Assembly (NCBI GenBank): GCA_002451555.1
Contig: DKCU01000113.1
Span: 1-5,320 of the forward strand
DNA length: 5,320 nucleotides
Source: Candidatus Segatella albertsiae
Lineage (GTDB): Bacteria; Bacteroidota; Bacteroidia; Bacteroidales; Bacteroidaceae
Direction of reading: 5' to 3'
Shown in pieces: positions 1-5,320 of the stretch. The notes under the pieces were generated by a model. It was given only the letters and a program-made list of their open reading frames with translations. It did no database searches and was not told the DNA's origin. Positions within the stretch are counted from its first letter, which is position 1. The number at the start of each line of letters is the position of its first letter. Position numbers and translations under genes: made by a program.

Positions 1-1
1 T

Positions 2-1039
2 ATGCAGACCACGGAATATCTGAATCCGAACCTGCCACAAGCCCACATCAAGGGCGGTGACGGTATCGGAGGCAAGTATGAGAACATGTTGAACGCCTAC
101 GGCAAGATAGAAGACCATAGTGCCGTGGAGAATATAGACAGAGACAATGAGCAAGAAAAGGAGGAATACCAAAGCAAGTATTCGGATGCGGAACTGCAAC
201 AGTTGGATGCCGAAGCCAAGAGGCAAGCTGAAATGGAAAAACAGAGGGAAAAACAAGAAGCATATGAGCGACAGAGAGAGAATGAAGCGTTGGCGGAGTT
301 GAACAAAGCTCTTGCCGAAGCAAGACTGAAAGGACAGCAAGCCACGCAAGCAAACTCTTCGACTACTGCAACATCATCCGATGAAACAACAGCCACAGCC
401 AATGGCGGCATCAACATCGAAGGCAAAATCAAAGTGAACGAAAACGCCCGAAAGGAAGCGGACGAGAACGACAAGCCAAGTGAAGTGGTGAAAAAGGTGA
501 AGACATCCTCGGATTACTTCAACACTTTGGCGGTGAACGAGAAAGAGCCGACACTGATAAAGGCTATCATTGACGAGAATGTGAAAGCCGTGGATGGAAG
601 CCGTGTGCGCTTGCGACTGCTTGATGATGTGGAAATCGGAGAAATGGTGGTGAAGAAAGGCGCATATCTGTATGCCATCATGAGCGGATTTGGCTCGCAA
701 CGAGTGAAAGGCACGGTGAAGAGTGTGTTGGTGGATGACGAGATTGTGAAAATCAACCTGTCACTCTATGACACCGACGGCATGGAAGGCTTGTATGTGC
801 CAAGCAGCCAGTTTAGAGAGACCAGCAAGGATGTGGCAAGCGGAGCCGTGACCGGCAATGTGGACATGAACACCACCAACACAGGCAGCAGTTTCTCGCA
901 ATGGGGCATGCAAACCGTGCAGAACGCCTATCAGAAAACCACCAATGCCATAGGCAAGGCTATCAAGAAGAACAAGGTGAAACTGAAATATGGCACCTTT
1001 GTGTACTTGATAAACAGCAAAGACACCAAGAGTAAGTAA
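2..1039 (+). CDS. traM: Conjugative transposon protein TraM, VirB10-like, 5'-truncated by the window edge
   Basis: This is the C-terminal 345 residues of a TraM-type protein of Bacteroides conjugative transposons. The family is known to act like VirB10, spanning the periplasm as a scaffold of the type IV secretion channel. Visible parts are an N-terminal piece with the family-like stretch NPNLPQAHIKG, a highly charged Glu/Lys/Arg/Gln-rich and probably helical or coiled-coil segment (about residues 48-115), a Ser/Thr/Ala-rich linker (about 116-137), and a globular C-terminal domain (about 172-345). That domain contains the family-like motif YDTDGMEGLYVP. No membrane helix is present, although full-length TraM proteins carry one near the N-terminus. 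The ATG at position 2 is therefore probably an internal methionine, and the gene starts upstream of the window. It ends in TAA, 25 bp before traN, consistent with one operon. Identification is from recognised motifs, not a database search. Confidence 0.88.
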   Translation: MQTTEYLNPNLPQAHIKGGDGIGGKYENMLNAYGKIEDHSAVENIDRDNEQEKEEYQSKYSDAELQQLDAEAKRQAEMEKQREKQEAYERQRENEALAELNKALAEARLKGQQATQANSSTTATSSDETTATANGGINIEGKIKVNENARKEADENDKPSEVVKKVKTSSDYFNTLAVNEKEPTLIKAIIDENVKAVDGSRVRLRLLDDVEIGEMVVKKGAYLYAIMSGFGSQRVKGTVKSVLVDDEIVKINLSLYDTDGMEGLYVPSSQFRETSKDVASGAVTGNVDMNTTNTGSSFSQWGMQTVQNAYQKTTNAIGKAIKKNKVKLKYGTFVYLINSKDTKSK

Positions 1040-1064
1040 ACATCAACATCCAAAGAATACGAAT

Positions 1065-1931
1065 ATGAATATCAAGAAAACCATTGGCACACTGATAATG
1101 TATGCAATAAGTGCCACTCCGATGATGGCACAACAGACCTGTGCGGAGAGTTATCAGCCCTGCACCTACCAGGAGATGGAGCAGCTGACCGTGAACGAGC
1201 AAGTGACCACGGTCATTACGGCAAGTGAACCTATCCGCTTTGTGGACATATCCACCGACAAGATAGCAGGAGACCAACCCATCAACAACACTGTGCGCTT
1301 GAAACCCAAGGAAGGACTGCATGAGGACGGAGAGGTGCTTGCCATCGTAACTATTGTGACGGAACGATACCGCACACAATATGCGCTACTCTATACCACA
1401 AGGCTACAAGAGGCAGTGACGGATAAGGAGATACAGCTGATAGAGAAGAATGCCTATAATAATCCTGCGGTCACATTGTCCTCTACGGACATGGCTCGAT
1501 ATGCCAGACAGATTTGGAGTTCGGAAGCCCACGTGAACAACGTGAAGACCAAAGCCCACAGGATTGTGATGCGACTGAATAACATCTATTCGTCTGGAGA
1601 CTATTTCTTCCTGGATTTCTCGGTGGAGAACAAGACAGACATACCGTTTGACATAGACCAAATACGATTGAAGCTGATGGACAAGAAGACCGCCAAAGCC
1701 ACCAACTCACAGATGGTAGAGTTGCATCCAGTCTTCACGTTGGAACAGACTAAGCGTTTCCGCTATGGCTACCGCAATGTGATAGTCATTCGGAAAATGA
1801 CATTCCCGAATGACAAGCAATTAACCATCGAAATGACGGAGAACCAAATCAGCGGTCGCACCATCTCATTGAAAGTGAACTACAGCGATGTATTGTCTGC
1901 TGACTCTTTCAATCCTATATTTCTGAAATAG
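1065..1931 (+). CDS. traN: Conjugative transposon protein TraN, VirB9-like, secreted (DUF4138)
   Basis: A 288-residue protein with an N-terminal signal peptide: Lys4-Lys5, a hydrophobic core, and likely cleavage after Ala22 in MMA|QQ. The C-terminal domain (about residues 165-288) matches the TraN/DUF4138 pattern. Its landmarks are YRNVIVIRKMTFPNDK, then QISGRT, then NYSDVLSADSF at the end. The family is thought to play the VirB9 role, a periplasmic or outer-membrane ring component next to TraM. Two cysteines (26 and 33) lie just after the signal peptide. They do not form a lipobox, so they may be a disulphide pair (inference). The start at 1065 is chosen because it gives the signal peptide directly. 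There is no Shine-Dalgarno sequence, only an A-rich leader, which is normal for Bacteroidetes. The 25-bp gap to traM suggests co-transcription. It is somewhat shorter than the roughly 330 residues I recall for CTnDOT TraN. Confidence 0.9.
   Translation: MNIKKTIGTLIMYAISATPMMAQQTCAESYQPCTYQEMEQLTVNEQVTTVITASEPIRFVDISTDKIAGDQPINNTVRLKPKEGLHEDGEVLAIVTIVTERYRTQYALLYTTRLQEAVTDKEIQLIEKNAYNNPAVTLSSTDMARYARQIWSSEAHVNNVKTKAHRIVMRLNNIYSSGDYFFLDFSVENKTDIPFDIDQIRLKLMDKKTAKATNSQMVELHPVFTLEQTKRFRYGYRNVIVIRKMTFPNDKQLTIEMTENQISGRTISLKVNYSDVLSADSFNPIFLK
1085..1144 (+). repeat. Set of short inverted repeats within the traN signal-peptide codons
   Basis: Four short segments can pair in alternative ways: TGGCAC (1085-1090), GTGCCA (1111-1116), TGGCAC (1126-1131) and TGTGC (1140-1144, complementary to GCACA at 1128-1132). 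Segment 2 can pair with segment 1 or with segment 3, while segment 3 can pair with segment 2 or with segment 4. The stems are only 5-6 bp, so chance is a serious alternative. This entry records the sequence pattern, not a proven regulatory element. Confidence 0.3.
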
Positions 1932-1933
1932 AG

Positions 1934-2242
1934 TTACGCTAAGTGATTCAGAATAGGCAGTTGAAGACAACGCTCTATCTTAGCCAAGGTTTCGAGGGAT
2001 AGGTTTTCCTGTCCTTTGAGTACCTTGGAAACATATTGCTGGCTACAGCCCATGAGTTCAGACAATCGCTTTTGGGTCATACCCAATTCCTCCATCTTGT
2101 CGAGCATCATCATTGCAATGTGCTGAGAGTAGCGAAGCCATGACTTGTTAGCCATGCGCCACTCTGCATTCTCACGCCATTTGGATGGAGTTGAAGACTG
2201 ATGTTCTCTCAGTTTAGAAACAATTTCGTTTGTAGTTCTCAT
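1934..2242 (-). CDS. XRE-family helix-turn-helix antitoxin / autoregulator
   Basis: A 102-residue protein, second gene of the opposite-strand cassette. The C-terminal half (about residues 46-96) is a Cro/C1-type helix-turn-helix: GMTQKRLSELMGCSQQYVSK, with Gln68-Gln69 at the start of the presumed recognition helix, then a hydrophobic LETLAKIERCL helix. The N-terminal half is polar, with tryptophans at 22, 28 and 35, and could be the partner-binding region (inference). A start nine codons upstream (2269) would overlap the toxin gene. The ATG at 2242 is preferred because a strong Shine-Dalgarno sequence lies 5 bases before it. The arrangement, toxin gene first and then an HTH gene after 13 bases, is that of HigBA-like type II systems, in which the HTH protein neutralises the toxin and represses the shared promoter. 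A stand-alone regulator cannot be excluded. Its TAA lies 2 bp from the traN stop codon. Confidence 0.8.
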   Translation of the reverse strand: MRTTNEIVSKLREHQSSTPSKWRENAEWRMANKSWLRYSQHIAMMMLDKMEELGMTQKRLSELMGCSQQYVSKVLKGQENLSLETLAKIERCLQLPILNHLA

Positions 2243-2245
2243 AAT

Positions 2246-2255
2246 AACCTCCTTT
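2246..2255 (-). promoter_or_regulatory. Strong Shine-Dalgarno sequence of the antitoxin gene
   Basis: On the minus strand the 13-base gap between the toxin stop codon and the antitoxin ATG reads AAAGGAGGTTATT. The AAAGGAGG core matches the 16S rRNA 3' tail essentially perfectly, 5 bases before the ATG. It decides the antitoxin start. Such sites are uncommon in Bacteroidetes, and no other gene in this window has one. Confidence 0.85.
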
Positions 2256-2807
2256 CTATATGATTTCATTTAAGAAGTCCATGAAGGAATCCTTATCGGC
2301 AATATCGTTGTCAAGTAAGAAACGTCTCACCTTTTCCATTCGGGCGAGTTCCACCAAAGTATGTTCACGTTCCTGCATGGTACGAGTCAACTTGATTGCA
2401 CCGCCAGTGATGATATAAATACCTGGTTCGAGTTTGATGGCATAGATGCGAAGCCAAGAAGCATGCCGTGGCGTATTGCGCAGCCGTGCCTTCTCTTTAC
2501 CCAAAAGCATTTCGGATGTGCGGCTATTCTCCAAAGGACGGAAAATCTTGTCAAGGTCAGCATCAGGAGAAATATCCATGATGAGACATTGCAAGCGTTC
2601 GCTATCCTCTATCGTGTCATAAATGGCTTGGTTGACATCCGTAATTTTGAAGTAGGATGCCAAATCGTCTATGTTCTGCTTGAAGAAGCTGCGCAACCAT
2701 GTCACATCGTTCCATTGTCCAAGGATGGAGTCAAGAACGTTGTCGAGGCAGTCATCATATCTGACAGCCCAAAGGTGCTCGTTTTCTGTAATCAGGTCGA
2801 ATGTCAT
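2256..2807 (-). CDS. Putative toxin of a type II toxin-antitoxin pair (RelE/HigB-like C-terminal region, long N-terminal extension)
   Basis: A 183-residue soluble protein with no signal peptide or membrane segment. I cannot assign it to a named family with certainty. Residues 118-145 (WLRIYAIKLEPGIYIITGG, then AIKLTRTMQ) look like the central beta strands of RelE/HigB-type mRNA interferases, which commonly have an Arg-rich strand, a turn, and a strand ending in a basic Lys/Arg patch. A helical tail follows (about 150-183). RelE/HigB toxins are usually about 90-120 residues, so the acidic first 100 residues are an extension of unknown role. The main support for toxin function is context: it is directly followed by an HTH gene, shares its operon, and sits inside a mobile element. 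The start at 2807 lies about 20 bases after the likely promoter and has no Shine-Dalgarno sequence. Alternatives are an anti-phage or regulatory protein. Confidence 0.6.
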   Translation of the reverse strand: MTFDLITENEHLWAVRYDDCLDNVLDSILGQWNDVTWLRSFFKQNIDDLASYFKITDVNQAIYDTIEDSERLQCLIMDISPDADLDKIFRPLENSRTSEMLLGKEKARLRNTPRHASWLRIYAIKLEPGIYIITGGAIKLTRTMQEREHTLVELARMEKVRRFLLDNDIADKDSFMDFLNEII

Positions 2808-2827
2808 AATCGTATTGTTTTATAGTG

Positions 2828-2859
2828 CGAAGATACAACAAATAATTGATAAATACAAC
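2828..2859 (-). promoter_or_regulatory. Likely Bacteroides-type promoter of the toxin-antitoxin operon
   Basis: On the minus strand TATCTTCG (2835-2828) matches the Bacteroides -7 consensus TAnnTTTG at all but one position. GTTG (2859-2856) lies 20 bases upstream and matches the -33 consensus TTTG at three of four positions. Transcription would start near 2821-2825, giving a short leader of about 15 bases before the toxin ATG at 2807. The call rests on consensus, spacing and position only. Confidence 0.55.
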
Positions 2860-2864
2860 TTGTA
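2833..2864. promoter_or_regulatory. Candidate operator: repeated ATACAAC sites over the cassette promoter
   Basis: ATACAAC occurs at 2833-2839 and again at 2853-2859, exactly 20 bp apart, or about two helical turns. The first copy overlaps the -7 element and the second the -33 element of the minus-strand promoter. The second copy is also part of an 11-bp palindrome, TACAACTTGTA (2854-2864). This is the geometry expected for cooperative binding by an autorepressing HTH antitoxin. Binding by the neighbouring antitoxin is inferred. Confidence 0.4.
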
Positions 2865-2886
2865 GGTTGATTATTTAAGAATATTT

Positions 2887-5070
2887 ATGGAAGAAAGCAA
2901 GGAGTTACAAGGATTTTACAAGATATTCAGGGCGGTCATCTACATATCCGTGTTGATGGAGTTCTTTGAGTATGCCATAGACCCAAGGGTGATAGACGGC
3001 TTTGGCGGTGTGGTGTGCGACCTGCACGACCGCATCAAACAGTGGTTTATCTACCATGACGGGAACCTGGTGTATAGCAAGGTGGTGACATTCCTGTTGG
3101 TGTGCATCACCTGTGTAGGCACGAGAAACAAGAAACACTTGGAATTTGATGCCCGAAGGCAGGTTCTGTACCCCTTGGTGAGTGGCGTGGGACTGCTTGT
3201 AGTGTCCGTGTGGCTCTTCGGCTATGCGATGGACACTCGTCTCTATACCCTAAGATTGAACACCATTCTATATATGGTAGTAACCATCGTAGGAACGGTG
3301 CTGGTGCATGTAGCCTTGGATAATATCTCGAAGTTCCTGAAGGAAGGACTGATGAAAGACCGCTTTAACTTTGAGAACGAGAGTTTCGAGCAGTGCCAAA
3401 AGGAGGAATATAATAAATACAGCGTGAATATCCCTATGCGCTACTACTATAAAGGTAAGTTCCGCAAGGGATGGGTGAACATCGTGAACCCATTCCGAGG
3501 TACCTGGGTGGTGGGTACACCGGGTAGCGGTAAGACTTTTTCTATTATCGAGCCGTTTATCCGTCAGCACAGTGCAAAAGGCTTTGCCATGGTCGTTTAC
3601 GACTACAAGTTTCCGACCTTGGCAACCAAACTGTACTACCACTATAAGAAGAACCAACAGTTGGGAAAACTGCCAGAAGGCTGTAAGTTCAACATCATCA
3701 ACTTTGTAGATGTGGAATACTCTAAACGAGTGAACCCGATACAGCAGAAGTACATCAATAACTTGGCAGCAGCGAGTGAGACCGCAGAGACACTGCTTGA
3801 ATCCCTGCAAAAAGGCAAGAAAGAAGGTGGTGGCGGCAGCGACCAGTTCTTCCAGACCTCAGCCGTCAACTTCCTCGCCGCCTGTATCTACTTCTTCATC
3901 AACTATGGCAAGGAGCCATACGACAAGGACGGAAAGATGCTGATAGCGGAGAAAGTGTTGGACACCAAGACCATGCAAATGAAACCGACAGGCAGGGTGT
4001 TTAACCATGCAGGAGAAGAAGTGGAGCCAGCCTATTGGTTAGGCAAGTACAGCGATATGCCCCATATTCTGAGTTTCCTGAACGAAAGCTATCAGACCAT
4101 CTTCAATGTATTGGAGACCGACAATGAGGTTGCACCATTGCTGGGACCATTCCAGACCGCCTTGAAAAACAAGGCGATGGAGCAGTTGGAAGGTATGATA
4201 GGCACACTGCGTGTCTATACCTCACGCCTTGCCACCAAGGAAAGCTATTGGATATTCCACAAGGACGGTGATGACTTTGACCTGAAAGTCAGTGACCCGA
4301 AGAATCCGAGCTATCTGCTGATAGCCAACGACCCGGAGATGGAGAGCATCATCGGAGCATTGAACGCCCTAATCCTCAACCGACTGGTGACACGAGTGAA
4401 CACAGGACAAGGCAAGAACATCCCTGTGAGCATCATCGTGGACGAGTTGCCTACACTCTACTTCCATAAGATAGACAGACTGATAGGTACAGCCAGAAGC
4501 AACAAGGTGAGCGTCGCCTTGGGATTCCAGGAACTGCCCCAGTTGGAAGCCGACTATGGCAAGGTGGGTATGCAGAAAATCATCACCACCGTAGGCAATG
4601 TGGTGAGCGGTTCTGCACGAAGCAAGGAAACGCTCGAATGGCTGTCTTCCGACATCTTCGGAAAGGTGGTGCAACTGAAGAAAGGCGTGACCATCGACCG
4701 TGACAAGACGAGCATCAACCTGAACGAGAACATGGACAGTCTTGTTCCTGCCTCCAAGATTTCCGATATGCCGACAGGATGGATATGCGGTCAGACGGCA
4801 AGGGACTTTGTGCCGACTAAAACAGGCATGAACGGCAGTATGAATATACAGGAAAGCGACGAGTTCAAGACCAGCAAGTTCTATTGCAAGACCGACTTCA
4901 ACATGGCAGACATCAAAAAGGAGGAAAGCGAGTATGTGGCACTGCCCAAGTTCTATACCTTCAAGAGCCGTGATGAGCGTGAGCGCATTCTCTACAAGAA
5001 CTTCGTGCAGGTTGGCGAGGATGTGAAAGCCATGATAGCGGAGATATTCAACAAGAAGAACGCCAAGTGA
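2887..5070 (+). CDS. Type IV coupling protein (VirD4/TraG-like ATPase; MobC-type of Bacteroidetes elements)
   Basis: A 727-residue inner-membrane ATPase that would link the relaxosome to the secretion channel and drive DNA transfer. Four hydrophobic segments (about residues 12-31, 61-78, 93-115 and 126-144) anchor it; more members of the wider family have two. The cytoplasmic part carries Walker A, GTPGSGKT (210-217, with Lys216 and Thr217), and Walker B, IIVDE (516-520). These are followed by ARSNKVSVALGFQELPQLE, which resembles the conserved VirD4 segment containing the catalytic-site Gln. A GGGGS loop (314-318) precedes a conserved-looking DQFFQTSAVNFLAA helix. The start at 2887 gives a typical N-terminus and no earlier in-frame choice is attractive. 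There is no Shine-Dalgarno sequence. The gene is divergent from the toxin-antitoxin cassette and I could not identify its own promoter with confidence. It lies 39 bp before a lysozyme-like gene, probably in the same operon. Similar Bacteroides proteins are called MobC or TraG, so I leave the symbol blank. Confidence 0.92.
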   Translation: MEESKELQGFYKIFRAVIYISVLMEFFEYAIDPRVIDGFGGVVCDLHDRIKQWFIYHDGNLVYSKVVTFLLVCITCVGTRNKKHLEFDARRQVLYPLVSGVGLLVVSVWLFGYAMDTRLYTLRLNTILYMVVTIVGTVLVHVALDNISKFLKEGLMKDRFNFENESFEQCQKEEYNKYSVNIPMRYYYKGKFRKGWVNIVNPFRGTWVVGTPGSGKTFSIIEPFIRQHSAKGFAMVVYDYKFPTLATKLYYHYKKNQQLGKLPEGCKFNIINFVDVEYSKRVNPIQQKYINNLAAASETAETLLESLQKGKKEGGGGSDQFFQTSAVNFLAACIYFFINYGKEPYDKDGKMLIAEKVLDTKTMQMKPTGRVFNHAGEEVEPAYWLGKYSDMPHILSFLNESYQTIFNVLETDNEVAPLLGPFQTALKNKAMEQLEGMIGTLRVYTSRLATKESYWIFHKDGDDFDLKVSDPKNPSYLLIANDPEMESIIGALNALILNRLVTRVNTGQGKNIPVSIIVDELPTLYFHKIDRLIGTARSNKVSVALGFQELPQLEADYGKVGMQKIITTVGNVVSGSARSKETLEWLSSDIFGKVVQLKKGVTIDRDKTSINLNENMDSLVPASKISDMPTGWICGQTARDFVPTKTGMNGSMNIQESDEFKTSKFYCKTDFNMADIKKEESEYVALPKFYTFKSRDERERILYKNFVQVGEDVKAMIAEIFNKKNAK

Positions 5071-5109
5071 CAAAATAAAGATACCCATAGTAAAACAAGG
5101 ACAACATCC

Positions 5110-5320
5110 ATGATGAAAAAGACAAGGACATACATCACCATAATGTTCTTGTTTCTGTGCCAAAGTATTTTGGCACAGAACAAGACACCCACAACCGACA
5201 GCCCAAGCCAAGCAGACTTGGGCATTTTCACTTTGCCACCCTTTGAGCGTGCCGTGCGCTGTATCAAGTATTATGAGGGATGGCACGACATCTACAAGAA
5301 CTATCCCTATATCGGATGGG
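5110..5320 (+). CDS. Secreted lysozyme-like glycoside hydrolase, 3'-truncated by the window edge
   Basis: The first 70 codons of a gene that continues past the window. The N-terminus is a signal peptide: Lys3-Lys4, a hydrophobic core, and cleavage after Ala22 in ILA|QN. After a short polar linker comes ERAVRCIKYYEGWHDIYKN, followed by YPYIGW. This resembles the start of phage-type (GH24-like) lysozymes, in which a catalytic Glu in a KxxEG context is followed by a YxxxxGxxTIGxGH stretch. Glu56 is the candidate catalytic residue. Secreted muramidases are frequent in type IV secretion operons, where they locally open peptidoglycan for the channel. Two adjacent ATGs (5110 and 5113) are possible starts; the first is reported. 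The rest of the active site lies outside the window, so the family assignment is partial. Confidence 0.75.
   Translation, partial: MMKKTRTYITIMFLFLCQSILAQNKTPTTDSPSQADLGIFTLPPFERAVRCIKYYEGWHDIYKNYPYIGW
5153..5180 (+). repeat. Perfect 12-bp inverted repeat with 4-base loop in the lysozyme signal-peptide codons
   Basis: TTCTGTGCCAAA (5153-5164) and TTTGGCACAGAA (5169-5180) are exact reverse complements separated by GTAT. In RNA this would form a 12-bp hairpin about 40 bases after the start codon, over codons 15-24, which include the signal-peptide cleavage site. No T tract follows, so it is not an ordinary intrinsic terminator. Confidence 0.75.

Noticed and set aside
2..4. ATG at the window edge as the true start of traM
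   Set aside because: TraM-family proteins begin with a membrane anchor that is missing here, and the residues after this ATG resemble the post-anchor region. The gene most likely starts upstream.
1921..1953. Inverted repeat TTCTGAA / TTCAGAA across the traN-antitoxin junction as a bidirectional terminator
   Set aside because: The 7-bp stem is AT-rich with a 19-base loop and no T tract on either strand, so it is too weak to call a terminator.
2361..2825. Plus-strand open frame of 154 codons opposite the putative toxin
   Set aside because: No domain or plausible signal is visible, and it is fully antisense to the toxin gene, which has better context (promoter, HTH partner and tight spacing).
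3826..3843. GGGGS stretch in the coupling protein as a sign of engineering or fusion
   Set aside because: It is followed by a natural-looking helix (DQFFQTSAVNFLAA), and I believe glycine-rich loops occur here in related Bacteroidetes coupling proteins. Nothing else suggests a synthetic construct.
4030..4044. Inverted repeat GCCTA-TTGGT-TAGGC within the coupling protein gene
   Set aside because: A single 5-bp stem in a 2.2-kb gene is expected by chance and has no positional support.
4369..5286. Long open frame (305 codons) on the minus strand opposite the coupling protein and lysozyme genes
   Set aside because: It lies antisense to a gene with clear Walker motifs and to a signal-peptide gene. 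Its translation is rich in His, Cys and Leu with no recognisable domain, as expected for a frame-shadow of Bacteroidetes coding sequence.

Overview
The window looks like part of an integrative conjugative element (or conjugative plasmid) from a Bacteroidales bacterium. The best evidence is a TraM/TraN pair of the Bacteroides conjugative-transposon type, whose C-terminal domains I recognise from their sequence. Supporting signs are the near absence of Shine-Dalgarno sequences before the transfer genes, A-rich gene leaders, and a promoter resembling the Bacteroides -33/-7 type. Genus cannot be decided from this sequence.

Layout, left to right. Positions 2-1039 (+) hold the 3' part of traM, a VirB10-like scaffold protein whose N-terminal membrane anchor lies upstream of the window. 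Positions 1065-1931 (+) hold traN, a VirB9-like secreted protein. Positions 1934-2807 (-) hold a two-gene cassette on the opposite strand: a putative toxin (2256-2807) followed by an XRE-family helix-turn-helix antitoxin (1934-2242). The cassette meets traN tail to tail with only 2 bp between the stop codons. A 79-bp AT-rich divergent region (2808-2886) holds the likely cassette promoter and candidate operator repeats. Positions 2887-5070 (+) hold a VirD4/TraG-like coupling ATPase with four membrane segments. Positions 5110-5320 (+) hold the start of a secreted lysozyme-like protein that runs off the window.

How the genes fit together: TraM and TraN would build the envelope-spanning part of a type IV secretion channel. 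The coupling ATPase would bring the relaxase-DNA complex to that channel, and the lysozyme-like enzyme would open peptidoglycan for its assembly. The toxin-antitoxin-like cassette is probably an addiction or defence module lodged inside the transfer operon. It is the most unusual part of the window. Transcription of the transfer genes toward the coupling protein gene would have to cross it in antisense, the antitoxin has a near-ideal Shine-Dalgarno sequence in a phylum that seldom uses them, and the promoter carries a 7-bp direct repeat spaced by 20 bp. There is no stretch over 300 bases without a gene, and I see no RNA gene, insertion sequence or CRISPR array.
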